From Methylomonas sp. UP202 (lineage in GTDB: Bacteria > Pseudomonadota > Gammaproteobacteria > Methylococcales > Methylomonadaceae), in the NCBI RefSeq assembly GCF_029910655.1, contig NZ_CP123897.1, positions 2,965,547-3,029,546 on the forward strand: a stretch of DNA of 64,000 nucleotides, in the 5' to 3' direction. The notes under the pieces are model-generated. The model was not told where the DNA came from. It worked only from the letters and a program-made list of their open reading frames with translations, and searched no databases. The position numbers and the translations under genes are program-made. Position 1 is the first letter of the stretch. Each line of letters starts with the position of its first letter. Positions 51,257-61,188 of this stretch are shown here, in pieces.

Positions 51257-52983
51257 GCGATTCGGTAGCCATACTCGACTCCGTGCGGAAAACATTTTCG
51301 CATTCCACCAAGCCCGCATTAGCAAGCGTTTCGGCTGTGTTAAAGCCGGGGCAGATTACCGGCTTGATCGGACCGGACGGTGCCGGAAAAACGACGCTGA
51401 TTCGTCTGATAGCGGGATTGCTGACACCGACTTCAGGCTCCATTTCCGTCAACCGTTGCGATCCGATTCGCGATGCGGATCAGTTACGGACCTTCATCGG
51501 CTACATGCCGCAAAAATTCGGCCTCTACGAAGATTTGTCGGTGATCGAAAATCTCGAACTCCATGCCGATTTGCGCAACCTGCTGGGGGATGAGCGCGCC
51601 GTCACCTTCAAACGTCTTCTGGAATTTACCGATCTTGCCCGATTCACCACTCGCCTGGCCGGAAAATTGTCCGGCGGCATGAAGCAAAAGCTCGGCCTCG
51701 CCTGTTCGCTATTAGGCCGCCCGAGGTTGCTGTTGCTGGACGAACCGAGCGTGGGTGTCGATCCTATTTCGCGGCGCGAATTGTGGAAGATGGTTCATGA
51801 ACTGATTGCCCAAGGCATGGCGGTCGTGTGGAGCACAGCCTATCTGGACGAAGCCGAGTTATGTGCGGAAGTGCTGTTGATGAACGACGGACAATTGATC
51901 TTCTCCGGCAAACCGGCGGATCTCACTCGGCGCATCCATGATCGCAGCCTGCAAATCAGGCGACTAACCGGCAACCGACGGCAATTGCTGGCGCGAGCGT
52001 TGCGCCGGCCTGAAGTCTCGGATGGGGTCATTCAAGGGCAAGCCGTTCGGCTAGTGCTCCGCGAAGGCGCCGACCTTCCCGACCTCAATGACCTCGATGC
52101 CGGCAATGAGGCGGAACTCGTGCCCGTTGCGCCGCGTTTCGAGGATGCTTTTATCGAGGCTCTGGGCGGTGGTCCTGGCGGCGATTCGGTATTGGCGCAA
52201 AGCCTCAGTCCGGTACAGGGCGATAACGATATTGTGGTGGAAGCCGTCGCGCTAAGCAAACGTTTCGGCGATTTTACGGCGACCGATCAGATAAATTTCA
52301 AGGTTAAACACGGTGAAATTTTCGGCCTGCTCGGGCCCAACGGCGCCGGCAAATCGACAACCTTTCGCATGATGTGCGGACTGCTGCCACCTACCTCGGG
52401 TACGGCGCGCGTGATGGGCATCGATCTGAAAACCAGCGGCAGCGAAGCACGCCAACGCTTGGGTTACATGGCGCAGAAGTTTTCGCTGTACAGCAATCTG
52501 ACGATAGCGCAGAACCTGAAGTTCTTCTCCGGCGTTTACGGTTTACGCGGCGCGCGGCAGAAAAACGCGATCGCGGAAATGATCGAGGTATTCAGGCTGC
52601 AGCCCTTTCTCCGCACCACGCCCGATACGCTGCCGCTGGGATTCAAACAGCGCCTGGCGCTAGCCTGCGCCGTCATGCATCAGCCGGCGATATTGTTTCT
52701 GGACGAACCCACCTCCGGCGTCGACCCGGTGACCCGCCGCGAGTTTTGGACCCATATCAACGGCATCGTCGAAAAAGGCGTCACCGTCATGGTGACGACG
52801 CATTTCATGGACGAAGCCGAATATTGCGACCGTATCGCCTTGGTGTATCGCGGCAAAATTATCGCGGCAGGCTCTCCCGACCAACTCAAGGATCAAATCG
52901 CATCCCCGCAAAATCCCGATCCGTCGATGGAAGATGCGTTTATTTCGTTGGTTCAACAGCATGAATCGGAGCTTTCGATATGA
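51253..52983 (+). CDS. ybhF: ABC transporter ATP-binding protein with two nucleotide-binding domains (YbhF-like)
   Basis: The 576-residue protein has two ATPase domains. The first has Walker A GPDGAGKTT, signature LSGGMKQKLGLA and Walker B LLLLDEPSVGVDP. The second has GPNGAGKST, a degenerate signature LPLGFKQRLALA and ILFLDEPTSGVDP. Fusion of the two domains in one chain and the length match YbhF. It powers the two permeases that follow. Confidence 0.95.
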   Translation: MSDSVAILDSVRKTFSHSTKPALASVSAVLKPGQITGLIGPDGAGKTTLIRLIAGLLTPTSGSISVNRCDPIRDADQLRTFIGYMPQKFGLYEDLSVIENLELHADLRNLLGDERAVTFKRLLEFTDLARFTTRLAGKLSGGMKQKLGLACSLLGRPRLLLLDEPSVGVDPISRRELWKMVHELIAQGMAVVWSTAYLDEAELCAEVLLMNDGQLIFSGKPADLTRRIHDRSLQIRRLTGNRRQLLARALRRPEVSDGVIQGQAVRLVLREGADLPDLNDLDAGNEAELVPVAPRFEDAFIEALGGGPGGDSVLAQSLSPVQGDNDIVVEAVALSKRFGDFTATDQINFKVKHGEIFGLLGPNGAGKSTTFRMMCGLLPPTSGTARVMGIDLKTSGSEARQRLGYMAQKFSLYSNLTIAQNLKFFSGVYGLRGARQKNAIAEMIEVFRLQPFLRTTPDTLPLGFKQRLALACAVMHQPAILFLDEPTSGVDPVTRREFWTHINGIVEKGVTVMVTTHFMDEAEYCDRIALVYRGKIIAAGSPDQLKDQIASPQNPDPSMEDAFISLVQQHESELSI

Positions 52984-54110
52984 AATCGTCGATCTCCTTC
53001 CGACGCCTTTCCGCACTATGCCGAAAGGAAACCTGGCAAATCTTGCGCGATCCCAGTAGCAATCTGATCGCCTTCGTTTTGCCGGTGGTGATGATGTTTA
53101 TTTTCGGTTACGGCATCAATCTCGACTCGACCGCTGTGAATATCGGTTTGGTGCTGGAAGACAGCAGTCCGGAGGCGAGACATTTTGCCGACAATCTTTA
53201 CGGATCGCGCTACTTTGTCGTGCATCCCGCCGAAACGCAGGCCGAGGTTGGGCAGGCGCTTGTCGAAGGCCGAGTACGCGGCTTTGTGGTCGTGCCTAAG
53301 GATTTTGCAGAAAAACTCAAACAGCCGACCGGCATCGCGCCGTTGCTGGTGGTAACAGACGGAGCGGAACCCAATACAGCCAACTTCGTGCAAAATTACA
53401 TGATCGGTGCCTGGACCGGCTGGCTACGGCAACGCGCCAGCGAACGCGGCGAAACACCGCCAACCGGCATTAGTATCGAACCGCGTTTTTGGTTTAACCC
53501 CTCCGCTGAGAGCCGGAATTACCTGATTCCGGGATCGATCACCATCATCATGACCGTCATCGGTTCGCTGTTGACTTCACTCGTGGTGGCCCGAGAATGG
53601 GAACGCGGCACAATGGAAGCACTGCTGGCGACGCCGGTAACCCGTGCCGAACTGCTGTTAAGCAAGCTGCTGCCCTATTACCTGCTGGGCATCGTCTCGC
53701 TGTTTTTGTGCGTCGGGGTTGCGGCTTTAATGATGCACGTGCCGTTCCGCGGTTCGCTGCTGATATTATGGGGCATCGGCTCGCTGTTTTTAGCGAGCAG
53801 CCTTGGCTTAGGACTACTGCTCTCCACCATCCTGCGCAACCAGTTCGTCGCCGCTCAAGCAGCCCTCAACGCCGCCTTTCTGCCCGCGATGATGCTCTCG
53901 GGTTTTCTGTTCGAAATCCGCAGCATGCCTGCCATCATTCAGGGCGCTACATATCTGATACCGGCCCGCTATTTTGTGACTGCCCTCCAGACACTTTTCC
54001 AAGCCGGCAATGTCGCACCGGTGCTGCTGCATAGCGGCGTGTTTCTGGTGGGTGCGGGCAGCTTTTTCATTGGCTTGACCGCGCTGAAAACCCGCCGCAG
54101 TTTGGAGTAA
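52980..54110 (+). CDS. ybhS: ABC-2 type transporter permease (YbhS-like)
   Basis: The 376-residue protein has an N-terminal membrane helix, a large periplasmic domain (residues about 45-170) and five C-terminal segments; RNYLIPGSITIIMTVIGSLLTSLVVAREWERGTMEALLATP is the ABC-2 core (residues about 178-218). It forms the channel with the next permease. Its ATG overlaps the stop of the ATPase gene (ATGA). Confidence 0.94.
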   Translation: MKSSISFRRLSALCRKETWQILRDPSSNLIAFVLPVVMMFIFGYGINLDSTAVNIGLVLEDSSPEARHFADNLYGSRYFVVHPAETQAEVGQALVEGRVRGFVVVPKDFAEKLKQPTGIAPLLVVTDGAEPNTANFVQNYMIGAWTGWLRQRASERGETPPTGISIEPRFWFNPSAESRNYLIPGSITIIMTVIGSLLTSLVVAREWERGTMEALLATPVTRAELLLSKLLPYYLLGIVSLFLCVGVAALMMHVPFRGSLLILWGIGSLFLASSLGLGLLLSTILRNQFVAAQAALNAAFLPAMMLSGFLFEIRSMPAIIQGATYLIPARYFVTALQTLFQAGNVAPVLLHSGVFLVGAGSFFIGLTALKTRRSLE

Positions 54111-55219
54111 TGATGTTTTCACGTATTCTGACACTCGTCATCAAGGAACTCGAGATGCTGCTGCAAGACCGGCAAAGCCGCATGGCTTTGATCATGCCGG
54201 TTATTTTGCAACTGGCCTTGTTCCCCTTTGCAGCGACGCTGGAAGTCAAGAACAATACGCTGGCGGTCTTTAACGAAGATTCCGGCCGCGAGTCCGCGGA
54301 ATTGATGCAACGTTTCTCACAGGCTCAGGCCTTTAGCCAACTGCTCACACTCCATAGTGAAGACGAGGTGCGCGATGCCATCGATAACCAGGAAGCGCTG
54401 ATCGTAATCCGTTTCCCTCAGGATTTTTCACGAGCGATTACGGCAGGCTTTTCTCCGAAGATTCAAGCCATCCTCGACGGCCGGCGCTCCAACAGCGGCC
54501 AAATTGCCCTGGGCTACGTGCAACAAATCGTCAACGACTACAGCAACGAACGCTTTGCATCGCGGCAAAAACATCCGCCGTCTTCCTTGATCGTCCGCCA
54601 TTGGTTCAATCCTAATCTGGACTACGTCTGGCATATCTTGCCCAGCCTGATCGCCCTCATCACGTCGATTAACGCGCTGATCGTCACCGCGCTCTCAGTT
54701 GCGCGCGAACGCGAACAAGGCACACTCGATCAAGTGCTGATTTCGCCGTTGACGCCCGGCATGATCATGATAGGAAAAATCATTCCGGCCGTTCTGGTGG
54801 CCGTCGTGCAAGGGACGATCATTTTGCTGGGCGCCGTTTTCATTTATCGGGTGCCGTTTGCAGGATCGTTGTTGCTACTTTACGGTTGCATGATTTTTTA
54901 CTGTTTGGCGCTGGCCGGATTCGGATTGTTGATTTCGTCTGTTTGTGCCACGCAACAACAAGCGTTTCTTGGGGTTTTCTGCTTTGTAATGCCGACCATC
55001 ATGCTATCCGGCTATGCCTCGCCGGTCGACAACATGCCTGGCTGGCTGCAAACCCTGGACTGGATCAATCCACTACGTCATTTCATAGTCATCGTAAAGG
55101 GCCTTTTTTTAAAAGATATAGACCTTATCGCGCTGCTGCCTAGCGTCTATCCACTAATCATCATCGCTGTTGCGACGTTGAGTTCGGCCAATTGGTTATT
55201 CCGCCATCGCTTAGCCTAA
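54110..55219 (+). CDS. ybhR: ABC-2 type transporter permease (YbhR-like)
   Basis: The 369-residue protein shares the ABC-2 topology: an N-terminal helix, a periplasmic region, then HILPSLIALITSINALIVTALSVAREREQGTLDQVLISPLTP (residues about 182-223) and four further segments. Its start overlaps the stop of the previous permease (TAATG). It pairs with that permease as a heterodimer. Confidence 0.94.
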   Translation: MMFSRILTLVIKELEMLLQDRQSRMALIMPVILQLALFPFAATLEVKNNTLAVFNEDSGRESAELMQRFSQAQAFSQLLTLHSEDEVRDAIDNQEALIVIRFPQDFSRAITAGFSPKIQAILDGRRSNSGQIALGYVQQIVNDYSNERFASRQKHPPSSLIVRHWFNPNLDYVWHILPSLIALITSINALIVTALSVAREREQGTLDQVLISPLTPGMIMIGKIIPAVLVAVVQGTIILLGAVFIYRVPFAGSLLLLYGCMIFYCLALAGFGLLISSVCATQQQAFLGVFCFVMPTIMLSGYASPVDNMPGWLQTLDWINPLRHFIVIVKGLFLKDIDLIALLPSVYPLIIIAVATLSSANWLFRHRLA

Positions 55220-55268
55220 TGTTGAAAGCCTGCTCCTACTACATTAGGACCTAAAGACCAATACTTAT

Positions 55269-56705
55269 ATGAAAACAAAAGCCGTAATTCCTGCATTGTT
55301 TACGCTCTTGACTAGCGGATGTGTCGTTGGCCCTGACTACCAGCCGCCCAATTCCAATATGCCGGCCCAATGGAGCGACGCTTCTTCCAAGGAAATCACA
55401 CACCAAAACGATCAGCCGGGCGACTGGTGGAAACTGTTTCACGATGACAAACTGAATTCCCTCATCGAGCGAGCAGTCAAGGCTAATCTCGATCTACACA
55501 TCGCCGAGTCCCGCGTACGCCAGGCCCGTGCCCAACAAGGCTTCGCCGAAGCGGACTTATGGCCGACGCTGAGTGCATCCGGCTCCTATGCCCGGCAAAA
55601 ACAAAGTGAACATCAGCCTATCCTAGGCTCGCTGCCAAAATCATCTAACATCCCGTTTGAAAACGATGTTTACAAAGCCGGATTCGATGCCACTTGGGAA
55701 ATTGACCTCTTTGGCGGCAAACGCCGGGCGGTCGAAGCGGCAACGGCAGCGTTGACCGCCACGGAATATGGCCGGCGCGACGTGCTGGTCAGCTTGCTAT
55801 CCGAGGTGGCACGGTATTACGCGCTAACCCGGGGCGCTCAGCGGCAATTGGCGATTCTGCAAAATCAGATCAATGCGCAAGAAGAAACGGTAAACATTAT
55901 CCGCAGCCGAGTGAACCACGGAACGGCGGCGGAATTGGAATTGCAACGCTCAATTGCTCTGCTGGCGAGCATAGAGTCGCAAGCCCCGGCGATCGAAACC
56001 TCGATTCAATCGTCGATTCATCGCCTGGGCGTACTGCTTGCGCAAAGCCCCAACGGCTTGAATGCGGAACTAGCAGCAACGGCGGCTATCCCGGCGCCAC
56101 CGCCCCAAGTCCCGGTCGGACTGCCATCGGATCTCTTGCGTCGCCGCCCCGACGTCTTGCAGGCCGAACGCTTACTCGCCGCTGAAACGGCCCGTATCGG
56201 GCAAGTCAAAGCCGAGCTATTCCCGAAGTTTTCACTCACCGGATCGTTGGGAGCGATCAGTATCAGCCCAAGCGATTTTTTTCTTCCAGGCAGCCGTACA
56301 TGGTCTATCGGTCCAACCGTGCAATGGCGGATTTTTGATTCCGGCCGAGTGCTGGCCAATATCAACGCGCAGACAGAGGCTCAAGACCAGGCTTTGCTGA
56401 ATTATCAAAAAATCGTTCTCACGTCGTTTGAAGAAGTTGAGAACGCGTTAGTCGCGTACGCAAAGGAACAGGAGCACTACCGGTTGCTGGAACAAGAAGT
56501 CAGCGCAAACCAGACAGCTGCCGATCTGGCCAAACAGCGCTACGTTAAAGGTTGGTCTAGTTACCTCGATCTACTCGACGCACAACGCACCTTGTATGTG
56601 TCCCAGGATGAACGGGTACGCAGTGAACGGACCGTCACCTTAAATCTAGTCGCTCTATACAAAGCCCTTGGAGGTGGTTGGGAAATGCAAGAATCCGTGC
56701 CATAG
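55269..56705 (+). CDS. outer-membrane efflux lipoprotein (NodT/OprM-like)
   Basis: The 478-residue protein has a lipoprotein signal (LLTSGC, Cys18) followed by VGPDYQPP, the usual start of NodT-type channels. Two OEP repeats give the TolC-like barrel and tunnel (KANLDLHIAESRVRQARAQQGFAEADLWP and GLPSDLLRRRPDVLQAERLL as repeats). It closes the tripartite exporter. It lies 49 bp after the permease and seems cotranscribed. E. coli has no such gene at the ybh locus. Confidence 0.94.
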   Translation: MKTKAVIPALFTLLTSGCVVGPDYQPPNSNMPAQWSDASSKEITHQNDQPGDWWKLFHDDKLNSLIERAVKANLDLHIAESRVRQARAQQGFAEADLWPTLSASGSYARQKQSEHQPILGSLPKSSNIPFENDVYKAGFDATWEIDLFGGKRRAVEAATAALTATEYGRRDVLVSLLSEVARYYALTRGAQRQLAILQNQINAQEETVNIIRSRVNHGTAAELELQRSIALLASIESQAPAIETSIQSSIHRLGVLLAQSPNGLNAELAATAAIPAPPPQVPVGLPSDLLRRRPDVLQAERLLAAETARIGQVKAELFPKFSLTGSLGAISISPSDFFLPGSRTWSIGPTVQWRIFDSGRVLANINAQTEAQDQALLNYQKIVLTSFEEVENALVAYAKEQEHYRLLEQEVSANQTAADLAKQRYVKGWSSYLDLLDAQRTLYVSQDERVRSERTVTLNLVALYKALGGGWEMQESVP

Positions 56706-56920
56706 CCTAATCCAAACTTTTCGGCTACTTGAAAAAATAAACCAAGTTTAAGTACATATCATCCTGAGAACATTAAAGGAATGACCGCGCCAGCCTTGCC
56801 AATCTCTGCAAATAGATCAGCGTTACTAGTAACGGTTTTGCAGCATTTTTCGTCAAAATTGCCGAAGTCGGTGTTAGAAATTCGTTAACCCAACTGTCGG
56901 ACTTTCTGTTTTTAACCCCG

Positions 56921-57556
56921 TTAACCGGCGCAGGTCCTAAGCACTTCGACATCCGCAGCAACGATAACGGACAGGTGTTGGGAAATCTTCTCAATCGGCC
57001 AGTCCCACCAAGCAATTGCTTCGAGCTCTGCCGCGATCTCCGGCGGGAAACGCTCCTTGATCGGCTTTGCCGGGTTGCCGCCGGCAATCGTATAGGGAGG
57101 CACATCGGAGACTACCACGGAGCGAGAGGAAACAATCGCGCCATTTCCAATTTTCACGCCGGGCATAATAAGGCAATCGTAACCGATCCAGACATCGTTT
57201 CCGACGACAGTATCGCCTTTGTAGGGTAAATCGCCTGATTGCGGCATAACCTTTTCCCAACCATTACCGAATATCTGAAACGGATAAGTAGAAATACCGG
57301 AAATCTTGTGGTTTGCGCCGTTCATGATGAACTTGACACCGCGAGCCAGGGCGCAAAACTTACCAATGACCAATCGATCACCGATGAACGGATAGTGATA
57401 CAGAACATTACGTTCAAAGTTCTCGGAATCTTCCGGATCGTCGTAATACGTGTAATCGCCAATTACGATATTCGGATTGACCACCGTGTTTTTGATAAAG
57501 CACACTTGAGGAAAACCCGCCATAGGGTGCTTTATATTTGGGCTTGGACCGTTCAA
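56921..57556 (-). CDS. Vat-type xenobiotic O-acetyltransferase (hexapeptide repeat)
   Basis: The 211-residue protein has left-handed beta-helix repeats (VVGNDVWIGYDCLIMPGVKIGNGAIVSSRSVVVSDVPPYTIAGGNPAKPI, seen in parts) and the catalytic-His segment IMNGANHKISG. It begins with the characteristic NPNIVIGDYTYYDDPEDSENFERNVLYHYPFIGDRL in parts. Such acetyltransferases modify chloramphenicol or streptogramin A, but many chromosomal ones have unknown substrates. Confidence 0.9.
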   Translation of the reverse strand: MNGPSPNIKHPMAGFPQVCFIKNTVVNPNIVIGDYTYYDDPEDSENFERNVLYHYPFIGDRLVIGKFCALARGVKFIMNGANHKISGISTYPFQIFGNGWEKVMPQSGDLPYKGDTVVGNDVWIGYDCLIMPGVKIGNGAIVSSRSVVVSDVPPYTIAGGNPAKPIKERFPPEIAAELEAIAWWDWPIEKISQHLSVIVAADVEVLRTCAG

Positions 57557-57748
57557 ATGCTCTCCTTTTTGAAAAGTGTTAACCTCAATACACTAGGCGG
57601 CGTGCAGTCAAATTCGACTAGTACAAACACTTCTAGCCTTAGTATTTGTGCGCGGTCCGCTAAAGTTCGGCAATTCCGCCCGCTTCCCGAATTTCGCCAC
57701 CGATTCCTGTTATTAACCCAATAAGGAAAAATGACAGCAAATTCGCGG

Positions 57749-60700
57749 TTACTCAGAAAACGACATTTGTTCCTGTTCGCATGCCGGGATTTTCAGGAGT
57801 GGCAAAAGATCTATGACATTACAGAACAGCGCCCGGTTCTTCCAGTCGTTTCTGTCGCCGATTACATAGAAACGTCGCTTGGCCCGTGTCGCAGCCACGT
57901 TCAGGAGATTGGGCTCCGAAACAGCCCAGTTGCGGGCTCCTGAACCGGCGGTGTTACCGCCCAGTACCATGATGACAACCGTCGCTTCCTTGCCCTGCAT
58001 GGTATGAATCGTGCCGAACACCATTTTGTTGCCTACTATTCGGTTGAGATTGTTCCGAACATCTGTGAAGGGCGTGATGACTGATATGTCTTTGGCCTCC
58101 ACGCCATCCTCACGCAATAGCGCCAGAAGTTCCTGCAATGCCTTACCTTCGGCGGGCACCCAATTCCCTTGAGACGTGCCACTAGCATGTATCCAGCCAG
58201 TCGACAAACTGGCGCGCGTCTCCTTCTCGGGGCTTGGTGTGATCGTTCCGTACACCATCGCTCCGTCATAGGCGATACGATTGGCAAGCTCATGCATCGG
58301 TTTGTCGCAACGGCGATGTACGACCAGCGGCAACCCGACCCAAGTCTTGCTGCCGACCGGTCCGGCCATGCGCCCCCAGCGCGTGGCCTCGTCCGCCAGC
58401 GTCTGCGCAGATTGTCGGTTGGGGAGCCAATGCGCATCGACGCGGTAGCGCGTGCGCATGTGTTCCAACACTGCGTCGGACACTGTGACGATAGGCTTAA
58501 GTTGCAGAGGATCACCTACCAGCAACGCGCGCCGGGATCGCCACAACGCCCCCACCACAGCTTGTGGGGGCGCCTGGCCCGCCTCATCCACCAACAGCCA
58601 GCCGATTTCACTGGCCCCCAATGAGCCGAACGAACGGCCAAATGACGCAAAGGTACTGCTCAATACCGGAACAACCATGAACAGCGAAGCCCAGGCCGAT
58701 CGGATGGCGTCGCGCGAAAGGCCTTGGAAACGTGCACCAGTCAATAGACCGTTGATAAGGAACAGGTTGGAGCGCATCCGGGATGCCTCCAATTCGAAGA
58801 ACATCCGGTGAAGCTTGAGCGCCTGGATAAAGACGCGCGCACGTGCTTGTCTCCAGCCTGCAATACGCCAGGGCTCGGCCAGTTGAATGGCATCGCCGCG
58901 ACCGATGGCATCGCCTTGCAGCCAAGCGACCAGGTGATCGGCTTGGCAGGCATGGGCCAGGCCGGTAGCGTCTCGCGTCAGAACTTTTTCTTGACCCTGT
59001 AGTTGCAGCAGTGCCCGGCGCGCCTCGGCGATCTGCTTTTCCAAGCTCTCTCTTGATATGTCGAGTTGCTTGGTGAGACGTGTTATTCGAGCGAACTCGG
59101 CAGAGGCCAGATCACGTTCGCCTTCCAGCAATTCTTGCATTGCGTTCCAGTCGCGCTGGACCTTCCATAGACTGAACAACTTAGCCCAGAAACCCGGCTT
59201 GAGCGCTTGGTTTTGCTTCAGAGCGTCCAGGCATTGTCTGAGCGCCAAGTTGGCGGAGCGCCCTTCTTCGGCATCCAGGTGCACGAGTTGTGCTACCGCA
59301 TCGGCTAGTTTTTGTTCAAGGGCACCAAGTGTTTCGGACTTGTCGGCGATCTTCTTTCTGATCTGGCAGATCGACTGGATCAACTCGCGAATGCGAATAG
59401 CGTCGGAGCACGCTTTGCGCGCCTCTGTCTTGACTGCTTCGTAATCGGAGACCGCTTGCCGCCACAAGGCTTGGCGTTGTTCCGATGAACGGGCCGCATT
59501 GATCTCGGCATGCGCGTTGAGCCAGCCCATGAACCCCTGCGGGCCTTTGTCTTTTTCAGGTGGAGCATTGTCGTGATCGTCGCTGCCACCGTCACTCTCT
59601 TCCAAAGTGGAAAGGTCGGAGGGCTGGGTATCTACGGTGTTCTCGATTTCCTCGTCTGACTCGACATCTGCATCTTCTTCAGCTTCCGAGTCGGCCTTGT
59701 CCTTGCCGCCAAAGGGGCGCTGACCAAAGAAATAGCAATCTACGAAATTTTTCCGCCGGGCCTTGCTGCCCAATGCACCGGAAATCAGTCCCCAGGATGG
59801 TTTGCCGCTGGTCAGCTCCCCCAGATCGGCGAAATACTCAGCATCCGGTAGCCAGCTCTCGTCGATCTTGTCGCGCTGGGGCAATTCGAGCGTGACATTC
59901 TCCACGGCGCCGTTATTGGACGAGGCGACCACGATCTCGAAGCCATATAGTTCCGGGCTGAGCTTGAAGCAAACCTGCGGCTTACCACCGTCATTGGCTT
60001 CCTCACGAGCATTGCTCGCGAATCCATCGGAGGCTCGGCGCAACTTGGCAAGCGTATCGGCTCTACTGGTGACAATGGCGGCAATCAAGTCGCGCAGCAG
60101 CGTCGTTTTACCCGTGCCTGGCGGCCCGTTGATGCCAAGGAGTCCCTGTCCGTCAGCGAGGGTGGACAGGATCGTATTGACGGCTAGCTGCTGAGAATGC
60201 ACAAGCCCCAAATGCCGCTCGGATGGCCAACAGCTATTCGCGTAGGCATCCGGCATCAGTCGCTCAATCAGCGACAGAGATGCGCAATCGTCGTCAACGT
60301 GTAGACGCAGCTGAGGGTCGTACTGGCGGAGGTATTGATCCAGTGGTTCACTTTTCACGCAATTGCCGATGCTGTCGGCGACATCGGCGAGATCGTCGAG
60401 CAAGAAACTGTTGAGCGGATCATCTTCCGATTCGGGCTTGTTGGGCTTGACTGGCTGGGATCGAAAGCGGAACAGTTGGCGATCCACATGGCCGAAAAAG
60501 TTTACCACCCCGAGAAACTGAAGAATCCATTGGGTCAACTCCCGCAGGGAGTCGCCGCACACCTCGCCTACAAGCAGTGCATTCGCCTGATCACCGGCAG
60601 CTTTTTGATCGTCTTCGAATCCTCTTGTCCAATCCTTTCCAGTCAGCATCCGCCCCAAGAACCACGCCTCACTGGAGAGTACGAAACTGTTATCGACCAT

Positions 60701-61036
60701 TTGGCCGGCCATGGTGAACTTCGCAGCGAACAGCGCCGATTCTCGATATTGCGGTTCTCGATAACCTTGATCGGCTCCAAAGACTTCCTTAAGCTTTTCG
60801 GCAACGAGCCGACTGTCATACAGATGGGCATAGAGCGTGTGACTCCAAACGCGCTTCTTGGGCAATACCTGTTTGCCGACGACACTTTCCGGAGCCCAGG
60901 GAGGAATAGGATGCTGGATAGGCGTGTCGTGAATAAACGCACTATATGCGTTGCTGCGCTTCTTTAACTTGGGCGCCGATTGGGGTTGAAGCAACTCGAC
61001 TGCATGCCAATACCGGACGATGTTCTCCTGCCCCAT
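57749..61036 (-). CDS. large SF1-type (DNA2/NAM7-like) helicase-family ATPase
   Basis: From the ATG at 61036, which follows AGGAAAG, the protein has 1095 residues; an upstream start at 61168 would add 44. The Walker A GINGPPGTGKTTLL is near residue 305. An acidic linker (about residues 455-515) and a coiled-coil region (about 560-700) are inserted. Walker B WLLVDEAGQAPPQ and GDPLQLKPI follow near 840. C-terminal SF1 motifs are TIHTMQGKEATVVIMVLGG and NLLNVAATRAKRRFYVIGDR. It is a Upf1/Dna2-type helicase of unknown role; phage defence or RNA work are possible. Confidence 0.88.
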   Translation of the reverse strand: MGQENIVRYWHAVELLQPQSAPKLKKRSNAYSAFIHDTPIQHPIPPWAPESVVGKQVLPKKRVWSHTLYAHLYDSRLVAEKLKEVFGADQGYREPQYRESALFAAKFTMAGQMVDNSFVLSSEAWFLGRMLTGKDWTRGFEDDQKAAGDQANALLVGEVCGDSLRELTQWILQFLGVVNFFGHVDRQLFRFRSQPVKPNKPESEDDPLNSFLLDDLADVADSIGNCVKSEPLDQYLRQYDPQLRLHVDDDCASLSLIERLMPDAYANSCWPSERHLGLVHSQQLAVNTILSTLADGQGLLGINGPPGTGKTTLLRDLIAAIVTSRADTLAKLRRASDGFASNAREEANDGGKPQVCFKLSPELYGFEIVVASSNNGAVENVTLELPQRDKIDESWLPDAEYFADLGELTSGKPSWGLISGALGSKARRKNFVDCYFFGQRPFGGKDKADSEAEEDADVESDEEIENTVDTQPSDLSTLEESDGGSDDHDNAPPEKDKGPQGFMGWLNAHAEINAARSSEQRQALWRQAVSDYEAVKTEARKACSDAIRIRELIQSICQIRKKIADKSETLGALEQKLADAVAQLVHLDAEEGRSANLALRQCLDALKQNQALKPGFWAKLFSLWKVQRDWNAMQELLEGERDLASAEFARITRLTKQLDISRESLEKQIAEARRALLQLQGQEKVLTRDATGLAHACQADHLVAWLQGDAIGRGDAIQLAEPWRIAGWRQARARVFIQALKLHRMFFELEASRMRSNLFLINGLLTGARFQGLSRDAIRSAWASLFMVVPVLSSTFASFGRSFGSLGASEIGWLLVDEAGQAPPQAVVGALWRSRRALLVGDPLQLKPIVTVSDAVLEHMRTRYRVDAHWLPNRQSAQTLADEATRWGRMAGPVGSKTWVGLPLVVHRRCDKPMHELANRIAYDGAMVYGTITPSPEKETRASLSTGWIHASGTSQGNWVPAEGKALQELLALLREDGVEAKDISVITPFTDVRNNLNRIVGNKMVFGTIHTMQGKEATVVIMVLGGNTAGSGARNWAVSEPNLLNVAATRAKRRFYVIGDRNDWKNRALFCNVIDLLPLLKIPACEQEQMSFSE

Positions 61037-61188
61037 CAAGATTTCTTTCCTAACATATTTATTTTCTCCTAGTATCAGTTCCCCGGCAGCCGAGGCATCG
61101 CTGGCGAGAGCACATATTTTCTTAACGGCAATGGGCCAATTGAAAGCATCATCGGCGCCATCCATCAATGCATCTCATCGAGCCAGAC

